A stretch of DNA of 33,204 nt from Burkholderiales bacterium (GCA_947456845.1 CANGUJ010000003.1:1-33204); one strand, 5' to 3'; shown: positions 18,304 through 27,869, counted from the stretch's first letter. The notes: generated by a model not told the origin, from the sequence alone. Numbers and translations: made by a program.

Positions 18304-18795
18304 ATGGGAAACCCGATGCGCGCTTTCGACGCTGTGGTGGCCGCGCCGTTCGGTGGCATCGGTGTGCGCGTGGCCGAAGACGCGCTGGCGGAACTGGTCT
18401 ACCTGCCACGCTCGATCGCGCCGCTTTCGCCTGCATCTGACATCGCGCGCGACGCGGCGCGTCAAGTAAAGGCCTATTTGGCGGATGCGGACTTCCGCTT
18501 CGACCTGCCGATCCTCCGGCGCGGAACCGATTTCCAGCACCGGGTCTGGGGTGTGATTGCCGCGATTCCGCGCGGCCAGACCCTGACCTACGGGCAGGTG
18601 GCGCGGCACCTTCGCAGCGCGCCGCGCGCGGTCGGCCAGGCTTGCGGCGCCAACTGGTTTCCGATGGTCATTCCCTGCCACCGCGTCCTGGCGGCGGGCG
18701 GCATCGGTGGCTTCGCCCGTCACGATGGCGACGGGTTCCATCTAGGCGTCAAGCGCTGGCTCCTGCGACATGAGGGGGTGGCGGGGTATGGATGA
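18304..18795 (+). CDS. Methylated-DNA--[protein]-cysteine S-methyltransferase
   Basis: 163 aa; IPRGQTLTYGQVARHL..., active site WFPMVIPCHRVLAAGG. Confidence 0.92.
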   Translation: MGNPMRAFDAVVAAPFGGIGVRVAEDALAELVYLPRSIAPLSPASDIARDAARQVKAYLADADFRFDLPILRRGTDFQHRVWGVIAAIPRGQTLTYGQVARHLRSAPRAVGQACGANWFPMVIPCHRVLAAGGIGGFARHDGDGFHLGVKRWLLRHEGVAGYG

Positions 18796-19690
18796 TGCAG
18801 CGCATGCGCTGATCGACGAGTTCTGCGACGCGCTCTGGCTTGAGGACGGCCTGTCGCAACTGACGCTGGATGCCTACAGGCGCGATCTTGCCCAGCTCGC
18901 GACCTGGCTTTCGGGAGAAAGGCGCGATCTTGCGCGCGCGACCGAGGCCGACATGCTCGGCTACCTGTCGGTCCGGCACGCCGGGGGCGCCAAGGCCACC
19001 AGCAGCAACCGGCGACTGTCGGCGGCACGCCGCTTTTATCGCTGGCTGGTGCGCCAGGGGCGGCGCGACACGGACCCCACCGCCGGACTGGACTCGGCAA
19101 AACAGGCGCCCCGCTTTCCCAGAACGCTTTCCGAGGCCGATGTCGAGCGGCTGCTGGGCACGCCGGACAGCACCACCACGCTCGGCCTGCGCGACCGCGC
19201 GATGCTGGAGGTTCTCTATGCGAGCGGCCTGCGGGTGACCGAACTGGTCTCGCTTCGGATGCATGAGGTGAGCCTGCCCGACGGGGTCTTGCGCGTGGCG
19301 TCCGGCAAGGGCGCCAAGACTCGCCTGGTGCCGTTCGGCGAGGAAGCGGCGTCCTGGATCGCGCGCTACATCCAAGATGCCCGCCCGGTCCTCGCGGCGG
19401 GCCGGAGTTCGGACGCGCTGTTCCTTACCGCGCGGGGCGGCGCCATGACCAGACACAATTTCTGGCACATGGTCAAGCGCTATGGCGCCCTCGTCGCGAT
19501 CCCTGCCGCGCTGCTGTCGCCGCACACGCTGCGCCACGCGTTTGCCACGCATCTGCTCAATCATGGCGCCGACCTGCGGGTGGTGCAGATGTTGCTGGGC
19601 CATGCGGATATCTCGACGACGCAAATCTACACACATGTCGCACGTGCGCGCCTCAAGCAACTGCACGCAACCCATCATCCACGCGCCTGA
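18788..19690 (+). CDS. xerD: Site-specific tyrosine recombinase XerD
   Basis: 301 aa; ASGLRVTELVSLR, GKGAKTRLVPFG, HTLRHAFATHLLNHGADLRVVQMLLGHADISTTQIYTHV. Confidence 0.95.
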   Translation: MDDAAHALIDEFCDALWLEDGLSQLTLDAYRRDLAQLATWLSGERRDLARATEADMLGYLSVRHAGGAKATSSNRRLSAARRFYRWLVRQGRRDTDPTAGLDSAKQAPRFPRTLSEADVERLLGTPDSTTTLGLRDRAMLEVLYASGLRVTELVSLRMHEVSLPDGVLRVASGKGAKTRLVPFGEEAASWIARYIQDARPVLAAGRSSDALFLTARGGAMTRHNFWHMVKRYGALVAIPAALLSPHTLRHAFATHLLNHGADLRVVQMLLGHADISTTQIYTHVARARLKQLHATHHPRA

Positions 19691-19694
19691 TGCC

Positions 19695-20186
19695 ATGCCC
19701 AAGAAGCAGCATGTATCCGAAACGCCGGCGACCGCCCTTCTCAGGTCGCGCGGCATCGCTTTCGGCGAACACCCCTACGCGTACGAGGAGCACGGCGGCA
19801 CCGAGGTGTCGGCGCGCGAACTCGGCGTACCAGAGCACGCGGTCATCAAGACCCTGGTGATGCAGGACGAGCAGGCCCAGCCATTGATCGTGCTGATGCA
19901 TGGCGACCGTAAGGTGTCGACCAAGAACCTGGCGCGCCAGGCGGGATGCAAGTCCGTCCTCCCCTGCAAGCCCGAGGTGGCGAACCGCCATTCCGGCTAT
20001 CTGGTCGGCGGCACATCGCCGTTTGCCACGCGCAAGGCCATGCCCGTCTACGTCGAGGAGACGATCTTTGCCTTGCCGACCATCTACATCAACGGTGGCC
20101 GCCGCGGATACCTTGTGTCGATTGACCCCGGCGTGCTCGACCAGCTCTTGCCCGTCAAGCGCGTGCAGGCGGCGATCGCCGACTAG
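19695..20186 (+). CDS. ybaK: Cys-tRNA(Pro) deacylase, YbaK/EbsC family
   Basis: MPKKQHVSETPATALLRSRGIAFGEHPYAYEEHGGTEVSARELGVPEHAVIKTLVM...GYLVGGTSPFATRKAMPVYVEET. Confidence 0.92.
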   Translation: MPKKQHVSETPATALLRSRGIAFGEHPYAYEEHGGTEVSARELGVPEHAVIKTLVMQDEQAQPLIVLMHGDRKVSTKNLARQAGCKSVLPCKPEVANRHSGYLVGGTSPFATRKAMPVYVEETIFALPTIYINGGRRGYLVSIDPGVLDQLLPVKRVQAAIAD

Positions 20187-20199
20187 CCGCTGGCCGCGG

Positions 20200-21723
20200 C
20201 TAGTCGCGCACCGGCGATGCCTCGCGACGCTTGAGTTCCCGCCCGGTGCCGTCGACGCTTTCGAGGACGACGCGAAACCCCCACAACCTCGCGACATGTC
20301 TGAGAACCTCGTCGGCATCCTGGTTCAGGGGGCGTCCCGACTGCTGCAGGTGGCGCAGGGTCAGCGACCGGTCGCCGCGGGTATCGACCGACCAGACCTG
20401 GATGTTCGGTTCGCGGTGGTTGATGTCGTATTGGCGGGCCAGCGATTCGCGTAGCTGCCGGTAACCGGCCTCGTCGTGGATGGCCGAGACCTCGAGATCC
20501 GGCTGCGCCTGATCGTCGCGCAAGGCGAACAGGCGGAAGCGGCGCATGAGTTCCGGCGAGAGAAACTGGCCGATGAAGCTTTCGTCCTTGAAATTGCGCA
20601 TCGCATAGTCGAGCGTCGTGCGCCAGTCGCTGCCCGCGATGTCCGGGAACCACAGCCTGTCCTCGTCGGTCGGGGATTCGCAGATCCTGCGGATGTCGCG
20701 CATCATCGCGAATCCCAGCGCGTAGGGGTTGAGACGGCCGCCCGCCGGCTGCGCGACCACACTGGTGTGCGACTGCAGGAATTCCAGCATGAATCCGTCG
20801 GTCAGGAGCCCTTCGTCGTACATGCTGTTCAACAGGGTGTAGTGCCAGAAGGTGGCCCAGCCCTCGTTCATGACCTGGGTCTGCCGCTGGGGGTAGAAGT
20901 ACTGGGCGACCTTGCGAACGATGCGCACTACCTCGCGCTGCCAAGGCTCAAGCAGCGGTGCGTGCTTCTCGATGAAGTAAAGGATGTTCTCCTGGGGTTC
21001 CTCAGGGAAGCGCGCGCGGCCTGCATCGGCCCTGCGGTCGGTTCGCCTGGGCAGGGTCCGCCAGAGGTCATTAACCTGCTGCTGCAGGTAGATCTCCCGC
21101 TCGGAACGGCGCGCCTTCTCCTGCGCCAGCGAGAGTCTTTGCGGGCGCCGGTAGCGGTCCACACCCTGGTCCATCAGGGCGTGGCATGAATCGAGCATCT
21201 GCTCGACAGCCTCGATGCCATGCTTTTCCTCGCACTCGGCGATGTAGGTGCGGGCATACACCAGGTAGTCGATGATCGAGGAGGCGTCGGTCCACATCCG
21301 GAAAAGGTAGTTGCCCTTGAAGAACGAGTTGTGCCCGTAGGCGGCGTGCGCGATCACCAGCGCCTGCATCGGCAGGGTGTTCTCGTCCATCAGGTAGGAG
21401 ATGCAGGGATCCGAATTGATGACGATCTCGTAGGCCAGCCCCATCTGGCCGCGGCGATAGCTGCGCTCGGTGGCGATGAACTGTTTGCCGAACGACCAGT
21501 GCTTGTAGTTGACCGGCATGCCCACCGAGGCATAGGCATCCATCATCTGTTCGGCGGTGATGATCTCCAACTGGTTGGCGTAGGTATCCAGGCCGAAACT
21601 GCGCGCGGTACGGGCGATCGCGTCGTGATATGCATCGATCAGTTCGAATGTCCACTCCGACGGGCATGGCAGCGGCTGTGCCGCGCGCGCGACGGGTGCA
21701 CAGGCCTGGAGGGTTACGCTCAT
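20200..21723 (-). CDS. spoVR: SpoVR family protein (YcgB-like)
   Basis: 508 aa; FGLDTYANQLEIITAEQMMDAYASVGMPVNYKHWSFGKQF...; third gene of the prkA-yeaH-spoVR set; ATGA overlap with yeaH. Confidence 0.94.
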   Translation of the reverse strand: MSVTLQACAPVARAAQPLPCPSEWTFELIDAYHDAIARTARSFGLDTYANQLEIITAEQMMDAYASVGMPVNYKHWSFGKQFIATERSYRRGQMGLAYEIVINSDPCISYLMDENTLPMQALVIAHAAYGHNSFFKGNYLFRMWTDASSIIDYLVYARTYIAECEEKHGIEAVEQMLDSCHALMDQGVDRYRRPQRLSLAQEKARRSEREIYLQQQVNDLWRTLPRRTDRRADAGRARFPEEPQENILYFIEKHAPLLEPWQREVVRIVRKVAQYFYPQRQTQVMNEGWATFWHYTLLNSMYDEGLLTDGFMLEFLQSHTSVVAQPAGGRLNPYALGFAMMRDIRRICESPTDEDRLWFPDIAGSDWRTTLDYAMRNFKDESFIGQFLSPELMRRFRLFALRDDQAQPDLEVSAIHDEAGYRQLRESLARQYDINHREPNIQVWSVDTRGDRSLTLRHLQQSGRPLNQDADEVLRHVARLWGFRVVLESVDGTGRELKRREASPVRD

Positions 21724-22988
21724 GCCGCGGCTTCCCTGCGGAACAGGTCGCGGAACACCGGATAGATGTCGGACGCCCCGGCGATCATGCGCATGGCGAA
21801 ATTCGGATTTTCGGTTGCTACCCGGGCGTATTCCTCCCACAGGCTTTGCTGGCCCTCCGCCACCTGTACATAGGCGAAATAGCGCACCAGCGGCAGAAGG
21901 CTGGTGTCGAGCAACTCGCGGCACTTGGCTGAGTCCTGGCCCCAGTTGTCGCCATCCGATGCCTGCGCTCCATAGATGTTCCAATCTCCGGCAGCGTAAC
22001 GCTCGCGGATGATGTCCTGCATCAGGATCAGGGCGCTGGAAACCACGGTTCCGCCGGACTCGGTGGCATGAAAGAAATCGTGTTCATCGACCTCGTCGGC
22101 CTGGGTGTGGTGGCGTATGAAGACGACTTCCGTGCGCTCGTAATGGCGGGTCAGGAACAGGTAGAGCAGGATGAAAAAACGCTTGGCGATATCCTTGCGC
22201 GCCTCGTCCATCGAGCCGGAGACGTCCATCAGGCAAAACATGACGGCCTTGCTGATCGGCTGCGGGACGCGCACGCGGTTGCGATAGCGAAGATCGATCG
22301 GATCGAGGTAGGGAATGGCGCGCAGGCGCCGGGCCAGGCGGTCGATCTCCGCTTCCAGCGCGGCAATGTCGCCTGCCTGCGGTTCGGGCCTGCGCCTGGC
22401 TTCGGCAAGGGCGGCGCGCAAGTCGGCGAGCTTCCTGCGGTGTTCGGAGCCCAGGGCGATGCGGCGCCCCAGCGCCCCGCGCATGGAACGCAGCACATGG
22501 ATGTTGTTCGGTGTGCCGTCCCCGGTGAATCCGGCGCGCCGGAACTTGAATTCCGGCGTTTCGGCAAGCTGGGTACGGATCAGGTTCGGCAGCGCGAGGT
22601 CTTCGAAGAAGTAGTGCATGAACTCTTCGCGCGAAAGCGTGAACGCGAAATCGTCTTCCCCTTGCCCATCGGGGCTGGCGTTCCCGCCGCCGGCGACGCC
22701 CGCACCGCCTTGCGGCCGCTTGATGCGGTCGCCGCGCGCATACTCGCGATTGCCGGGAATGACATGTTCGCGGACCCCTCCGGGCCCGTGCCGGAAGGTC
22801 GGCTCGGAGAGGTCCTTGCGTGGCACCGTGACGGTCTCGCCCCGGTCGACATCGCGAATGCTTCGTTCGCCCACGGCGCGTCGTACCGCGGCGCGGATCT
22901 GCTCGCGGTAGCGCTTCAGGAAGCGCTCGCGATTGCCGATGGACTTGTTCTTGCCGGAAAGCCGTCTATCGATGATCTGTTGCAACAT
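21720..22988 (-). CDS. yeaH: YeaH/YhbH family protein (DUF444, VWA-like)
   Basis: 423 aa; MLQQIIDRRLSGKNKSIGNRERFLKRYREQIRAAV..., VMFCLMDVSGSMDEARKDIAKRFF. Confidence 0.94.
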   Translation of the reverse strand: MLQQIIDRRLSGKNKSIGNRERFLKRYREQIRAAVRRAVGERSIRDVDRGETVTVPRKDLSEPTFRHGPGGVREHVIPGNREYARGDRIKRPQGGAGVAGGGNASPDGQGEDDFAFTLSREEFMHYFFEDLALPNLIRTQLAETPEFKFRRAGFTGDGTPNNIHVLRSMRGALGRRIALGSEHRRKLADLRAALAEARRRPEPQAGDIAALEAEIDRLARRLRAIPYLDPIDLRYRNRVRVPQPISKAVMFCLMDVSGSMDEARKDIAKRFFILLYLFLTRHYERTEVVFIRHHTQADEVDEHDFFHATESGGTVVSSALILMQDIIRERYAAGDWNIYGAQASDGDNWGQDSAKCRELLDTSLLPLVRYFAYVQVAEGQQSLWEEYARVATENPNFAMRMIAGASDIYPVFRDLFRREAAA

Positions 22989-23020
22989 GGCGGGTCGGTT
23001 CGCCGTCGCCGGGGGGCGGA

Positions 23021-24943
23021 CTAGGAACTCTTCCTGACACGCAGATACCACTCGCACAGCAGTCGCACCTGCTTCGGTGTGTATCCTTTGGTCATCATGC
23101 GGTTGACGAAGTCCTCGTGCTTCTTTTGCTCGTCGGCGCTCGCCTTGGCGTTGAACGAGATGACCGGGAGGAGTTCCTCCGTGTTCGAGAACATCTTCTT
23201 CTCGATCACCGTTCGAAGCTTCTCGTAACTGGTCCAGGCGGGATTCTTGCCGCCGTTGCTGGCGCGCGCGCGCAGGACGAAGTTGACGATCTCGTTGCGA
23301 AAATCCTTGGGGTTGCTGATGCCTGCGGGTTTCTCGATCTTCTCGAGTTCCGCGTTCAGGGCGGCGCGGTCGAATATCTCGCCCGTGTCGCTGTCGCGGA
23401 ATTCCTGGTCCTGGATCCAGAAATCGGCGTAGGTGACGTAGCGGTCGAAGATGTTCTGCCCATATTCGGAATAGGACTCCAGATAGGCGGTCTGGATTTC
23501 CTTGCCGATGAACTCCGCATACCGTACCGCCAGGTGTTCCTTTACGAAAGCGAGGTATTTCTGCTCCAAATCGGCGGGAAACTGCTCGCGTTCGATTTGC
23601 TGCTCCAGCACATACATCAAGTGCACCGGATTGGCCGCGACCTCCGAGGAGTCGAAGTTGAACACTTTGGAGAGAATCTTGAAGGCGAAGCGGGTCGACA
23701 CCCCGCTCATGCCCTCGTCGACGCCGGCGAAGTCGCGGTACTCCTGGTAACTCTTGGCCTTGGGATCGGTATCCTTCAGGTTTTCGCCGTCGTAGACCAG
23801 CATCTTGGAATACAGGCTTGAATTCTCGGGCTCCACCAGACGGGTGAGGACGGCGAACTGCGCCATCATCTTGAACGTGCCCGGCGCGCAGGTGGCTTTG
23901 GCGAGAGACGAATTGCGCACCAGCTTTTCATATATGCGCACCTCTTCGGACACACGCAGGCAGTAGGGCACCTTGACGATATAGATGCGGTCGAGGAAGG
24001 CTTCGTTGTTCTTGTTGTTGCGGAACGCCTTCCATTCGCTTTCGTTCGAATGGGCAAGCACGATGCCGTCGAACGGAATCGCGCCAAATCCCTCCGTGCC
24101 CTTGAAATTGCCCTCCTGGGTCGCCGTGAGCAGGGGATGCAGCACCTTGATCGGCGCCTTGAACATTTCCACGAACTCCAGCAGGCCCTGGTTGGCCAGG
24201 CAGAGCCCGCCCGAGTAGCTGTACGCGTCCGGATCATCCTGGGCGAAGGTCTCGAGCTTGCGGATGTCGACCTTGCCCACCAGCGAGGAAATGTCCTGAT
24301 TGTTTTCGTCCCCGGGCTCGGTCTTGGCGACGGCGACCTGTTTGAGGATCGACGGATAGCGCTTGATGACACGGAACTTGCGAATATCGCCGCCGAACTC
24401 CTCTAGGCGCTTGACCGCCCAGGGCGACAGGATGCGCGTGAGGTAGCGCTGGGGAATGCCGTATTGTTCTTCCAGCACGCGGCCGTCCTCGTTCGGGTCG
24501 AACAGGCCGAGCGGCGATTCGTTGACCGGCGAACCTTTCAATGCGTAGAACGGCACACGCTCCATCAACTGCTTGAGCCGCTCTGCGATCGACGACTTTC
24601 CGCCACCGACAGGGCCGAGCAGGTACAGGATCTGCTTCTTTTCCTCAAGCCCCTGCGCCGCGTGCCGAAAGAAGGAGACGACCTGTTCGATGACCTCTTC
24701 CGCGCCGTGGAATTCCCGGAATGCGGGGTAGATCTTGATGATCTTGTTTGCGAAGATGCGCGATAGCGCGGGCTGATTGCGCGTATCCACCATTTGGGGT
24801 TCGCCGATGGCCGCGAGCATGCGCTCAGCCGCGGTGGCGTAGGCCATCGGGTCCCGTTTGCAGGTGTCGAGGTACTGCTCGAGGGTCAGTTCCTCTTCGC
24901 GAGTACGTTCATAACGTGCGGCGAAACTGCTGATGACATCCAT
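23021..24943 (-). CDS. prkA: PrkA family serine protein kinase (YeaG-like)
   Basis: 640 aa; LLGPVGGGKSSIAERLKQLME, IPFDGIVLAHSNESEWKAFRNNKNNEAFLDRIYIVKVPYCLR. Confidence 0.96.
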   Translation of the reverse strand: MDVISSFAARYERTREEELTLEQYLDTCKRDPMAYATAAERMLAAIGEPQMVDTRNQPALSRIFANKIIKIYPAFREFHGAEEVIEQVVSFFRHAAQGLEEKKQILYLLGPVGGGKSSIAERLKQLMERVPFYALKGSPVNESPLGLFDPNEDGRVLEEQYGIPQRYLTRILSPWAVKRLEEFGGDIRKFRVIKRYPSILKQVAVAKTEPGDENNQDISSLVGKVDIRKLETFAQDDPDAYSYSGGLCLANQGLLEFVEMFKAPIKVLHPLLTATQEGNFKGTEGFGAIPFDGIVLAHSNESEWKAFRNNKNNEAFLDRIYIVKVPYCLRVSEEVRIYEKLVRNSSLAKATCAPGTFKMMAQFAVLTRLVEPENSSLYSKMLVYDGENLKDTDPKAKSYQEYRDFAGVDEGMSGVSTRFAFKILSKVFNFDSSEVAANPVHLMYVLEQQIEREQFPADLEQKYLAFVKEHLAVRYAEFIGKEIQTAYLESYSEYGQNIFDRYVTYADFWIQDQEFRDSDTGEIFDRAALNAELEKIEKPAGISNPKDFRNEIVNFVLRARASNGGKNPAWTSYEKLRTVIEKKMFSNTEELLPVISFNAKASADEQKKHEDFVNRMMTKGYTPKQVRLLCEWYLRVRKSS

Positions 24944-24982
24944 GCTGCCTCCTCAACTGCTACTGGTGATGGGGCCGGCAAG

Positions 24983-25034
24983 AACAACAGAGAGCAACAA
25001 CAGGGAGCAACCACAGAAAGCACCAACAGAGAAC
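24983..25034. repeat. Four degenerate 13-nt direct repeats upstream of prkA
   Basis: AACAACAGAGAGC / AACAACAGGGAGC / AACCACAGAAAGC / ACCAACAGAGAAC, contiguous. Confidence 0.8.
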
Positions 25035-25210
25035 AGACAGCAAAGGCACGCAGATTAAGCAGCAGAAAGATGTGGTGCGAAGCCACACCTGACCCCAAGA
25101 ACAGCTTAGCAGATGATGCGCCTGGATTTTTACAATCCCTGCTGCGTGTTTCAAAACAGGCCAAGCGGAACCAACGGCATGCGGATTCGTCGAGCATGTG
25201 GCCGCAAATA

Positions 25211-25224
25211 GCCAGATATCTGGC
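25211..25224. repeat. Perfect 14-bp palindrome GCCAGATATCTGGC
   Basis: Self-complementary over all 14 nt; intergenic. Confidence 0.85.
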
Positions 25225-25226
25225 CA

Positions 25227-25240
25227 CGAAAAGCTTTTCG
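25227..25240. repeat. Perfect 14-bp palindrome CGAAAAGCTTTTCG
   Basis: Self-complementary over all 14 nt; 2 nt from the previous palindrome. Confidence 0.85.
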
Positions 25241-25301
25241 AAAAATGGCCAAGCAAGAAGCGCGCCCTTTTGGGGTTGCTTGTTTCGCGAAAACTTCATG
25301 C

Positions 25302-25339
25302 ATACGCCGGGACAGCTGAGAGTCCGCCGGGCGTATTTT
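25302..25339 (+). other. Hairpin with short T-run (ATACGCC...GGCGTATTTT)
   Basis: 7-bp arms 25302-25308 / 25330-25336, inner GGAC/GTCC, then TTTT on the + strand. Confidence 0.4.
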
Positions 25340-25388
25340 CTTCAACGCGCGCTTCCGGCGGAAGGATGACGTCGATCCCGGCTTGGCA

Positions 25389-25436
25389 GCGCAACCGGTG
25401 CATGCCTGCCGGAAGGGCCGCAGTGGCCGGTTGCGC
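25389..25436. repeat. 10-bp perfect inverted repeat GCGCAACCGG...CCGGTTGCGC
   Basis: Arms 25389-25398 and 25427-25436, 28-nt loop with further complementarity; downstream of folB. Confidence 0.7.
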
Positions 25437-25474
25437 CGGACTGCTGCTCGGGTCCGCCGTGCCGGCCCGCAGGA

Positions 25475-25831
25475 TCACGCGGCGCTGCGACGCTCGACGA
25501 CAATGCCCACCTGTTTTGCGGAGGGCAGGATGCCCAGCTTAGCGACCGACAGGCGCACGTACGGAGTCCTGAACTCGGCGATGATGCCGCGCGCCAGATG
25601 GTCGGCCATGCGCTCAAGCAGCTTGAAGTGATGTGTGTCGCATTCATGCTTGACGTAGTCTGCTATCGCCGCATAGTTGACGGTGTCGGCTAGCTTGTCA
25701 CTGGTGAATACGGCCTGGCCGGGGATGGCAAGTTCGATATTGAACTCCAGCTGCTGGGCGGCCTCGCGTTCGCGGGGATAGTGTCCGACGATGGTCGAGA
25801 CCGCGAGGTTGCGGATGAATATCAGGTCCAT
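25475..25831 (-). CDS. folB: Dihydroneopterin aldolase
   Basis: 118 aa; MDLIFIRNLAVSTIVGHYPREREAAQQLEFNIELAI...FKLLERMADHLARGIIAEF. Confidence 0.93.
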   Translation of the reverse strand: MDLIFIRNLAVSTIVGHYPREREAAQQLEFNIELAIPGQAVFTSDKLADTVNYAAIADYVKHECDTHHFKLLERMADHLARGIIAEFRTPYVRLSVAKLGILPSAKQVGIVVERRSAA

Positions 25832-25874
25832 GTTGCTAGAATTCGGGTGTGTATGGCGATTCTAGAAGAAAGAC

Positions 25875-26483
25875 ATGGCGAGCCTCTTGTTCGGCGTCAT
25901 TGCCTATTTGATCGGTTCCATATCATTCGCGGTGATTGTCAGCCGCGCATTCGGGCTTTCCGATCCGCGGACATATGGTTCAAAGAACCCTGGAGCGACC
26001 AACGTCCTGCGTTCTGGCAGCAAGGCGGCGGCAGTGCTGACACTGGCGGGCGATGCGCTCAAGGGATGGGTGGCTGTCGTACTCGCACAAACCTATGCGG
26101 CGCGCTACGGCGTAGCCGAAAGTGGTATTGCCCTTGTGGCTGTCGCGTCCTTTCTCGGACACCTCTATCCGGTGTTTTTCCGTTTTCAGGGTGGCAAGGG
26201 GGTAGCCACCGCGCTCGGCATACTCGTTGCCCTTGACCTCTGGCTGGGTCTGGCCACCTTGGCTACCTGGCTCATCATTGCGTTCTTCTTTCGCTACTCT
26301 TCGCTGGCGGCGTTGGTATCTGCCGTTTTCGCGCCGTTTTACTACGCCATGTTCTGGTCCGTTGATCTCATCACTCTCGCCATCGGCGCCATGTCTTTGA
26401 TGTTGGTCTGGCGCCACCGGGACAACGTGGAAAAACTTCTGGCCGGTACCGAATCACGTCTGGGGGTCAAAGCCAAGGGCTGA
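25875..26483 (+). CDS. plsY: Glycerol-3-phosphate acyltransferase PlsY
   Basis: 202 aa; [55 protein letters not shown]...[21 protein letters not shown]. Confidence 0.96.
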   Translation: MASLLFGVIAYLIGSISFAVIVSRAFGLSDPRTYGSKNPGATNVLRSGSKAAAVLTLAGDALKGWVAVVLAQTYAARYGVAESGIALVAVASFLGHLYPVFFRFQGGKGVATALGILVALDLWLGLATLATWLIIAFFFRYSSLAALVSAVFAPFYYAMFWSVDLITLAIGAMSLMLVWRHRDNVEKLLAGTESRLGVKAKG

Positions 26484-26528
26484 GGGTGTCGATGGCTAGC
26501 TGATGCTCAAGGCAAGACGATGCAGCGG

Positions 26529-27587
26529 TCAGCTCGGGGTGCCGGATTGGCGTGATGGAGTCGCCAGATCGGCGAGGTTCCACCGCGGCTTGATTTCGAA
26601 TCCGAGGCTCTGCGCATCGCCGGAGGCGGCGCGGCAGGCGCCCGCGTACGCGATCATGGCGCCATTGTCGGTGCACAGCTCGAGTTCGGGATAGAACACG
26701 TCGAACCCGTCGAGGGACGCGCTCGCGTCCAGACGCGAGCGCAGCGTGCGATTGGCCGACACACCGCCTGCGACCACCAGGCGGGCCAGACCGGTCGACG
26801 TCATTGCCCGGCGCGATTTTGCCACCAGGACGTCGGTGATCGCGTCCTCGACGGCATGCGCGATGTCGGCGCGAACCTGGGTTTCATCGATGCCCGCCCG
26901 AATCAGCGAAAGCACAGCGGTTTTGAGCCCGCTGAAGCTGAAATCGAGGGTGCCGGAGTCAAGCATGGGGCGAGGCAGTTTGAACCGATTCGGCCGCCCC
27001 GTGGCGGCAAGCCGGCTCAATGCAGGACCGCCGGGATAGCCCAGTCCCAGAAGCTTGGCAGTCTTGTCGAACGCTTCCCCTGCTGCGTCATCAACCGATT
27101 CGCCGATCAGCGTGTAGCGCCCAACGCCCTCGACCAGCATCAACTGGGTGTGTCCGCCGGAGACCAGCAGCGCGACAAAGGGAAATTTCGGTGGGCTGCA
27201 TGAAAGCAACGGCGAAAGCAGGTGCCCCTCAAGGTGGTGGACGGCAATCGCGGGAATGCCCAGCCCGTAGGCCAGCGCGGTGGCCGTGCCGGCGCCCACT
27301 AGCAGGGCACCCGCGAGGCCCGGGCCCTGGGTGTACGCAATAGCGCCAAGGTCGGCGACGGTGGTGCCCGCCGACTTCAGCACATGGCCAATCAGCCCAG
27401 GTAAACGCCGGATATGGTCGCGCGAAGCCAGCTCCGGGACGACGCCCCCGTACTCCTCGTGCATGCGGACCTGAGAATGCAGGGCATGCGCGATCAGCCC
27501 GTCGCGAGGCAGCGCCTGACCGAGTGCGTCGTCGTAGAGCGCGACGCCGCTTTCATCGCAGGAGGTTTCGATACCAAGCACGAGCAT
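26529..27587 (-). CDS. tsaD: tRNA N6-adenosine threonylcarbamoyltransferase TsaD (start 27587 or 27602)
   Basis: [20 protein letters not shown]...[14 protein letters not shown]...[13 protein letters not shown]...[13 protein letters not shown]. Confidence 0.96.
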   Translation of the reverse strand: MLVLGIETSCDESGVALYDDALGQALPRDGLIAHALHSQVRMHEEYGGVVPELASRDHIRRLPGLIGHVLKSAGTTVADLGAIAYTQGPGLAGALLVGAGTATALAYGLGIPAIAVHHLEGHLLSPLLSCSPPKFPFVALLVSGGHTQLMLVEGVGRYTLIGESVDDAAGEAFDKTAKLLGLGYPGGPALSRLAATGRPNRFKLPRPMLDSGTLDFSFSGLKTAVLSLIRAGIDETQVRADIAHAVEDAITDVLVAKSRRAMTSTGLARLVVAGGVSANRTLRSRLDASASLDGFDVFYPELELCTDNGAMIAYAGACRAASGDAQSLGFEIKPRWNLADLATPSRQSGTPS

Positions 27588-27811
27588 GGAATTGCAGTCC
27601 ATGAAAAGCGGCTAACAACCCGGGGACAGGCGCCTGCGCCGTCTGGCGGAATTCTGATCGCGATAGCGTCGGCATCCTTCCCAGTATACGAGCCCGACCG
27701 GTGCTTACCTCGGGAACACGGGTCGACACGTCTCGCCCGAAGCTGGCCAGAATCAGGTCGGGGGCAGCGCTTGCCCGGAAAAGGCGGCACACAGGACAGC
27801 CCGGGCCGGGC

Positions 27812-27840
27812 TTGCACTCGGGCAGGGATTGCAGTATTAT
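27812..27840 (+). promoter_or_regulatory. Sigma70-type promoter for rpsU
   Basis: TTGCAC - 17 nt - TATTAT, about 30 nt upstream of rpsU ATG. Confidence 0.7.
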
Positions 27841-27869
27841 TTAAGGCTATTTAGCGTTCGGAGTTAGCA

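Noticed and set aside
18788-19690. Tyrosine recombinase as an integrase of a mobile element
   Set aside because: Matches housekeeping XerD (length, motifs) and no att repeats, tRNA or cargo genes are nearby.
24886-25299. 137-aa - strand ORF overlapping the prkA start and leader
   Set aside because: Cys/Leu/Ser-rich translation of the repeat-containing leader; out of frame with prkA, no family seen.
24944-25300. Sigma54 promoter upstream of prkA
   Set aside because: Looked for GG-N10-GC / TGGCAC-N5-TTGC on the - strand; no convincing match. Only a weak TTGAAA-N16-TAAAAA sigma70-like candidate was seen.
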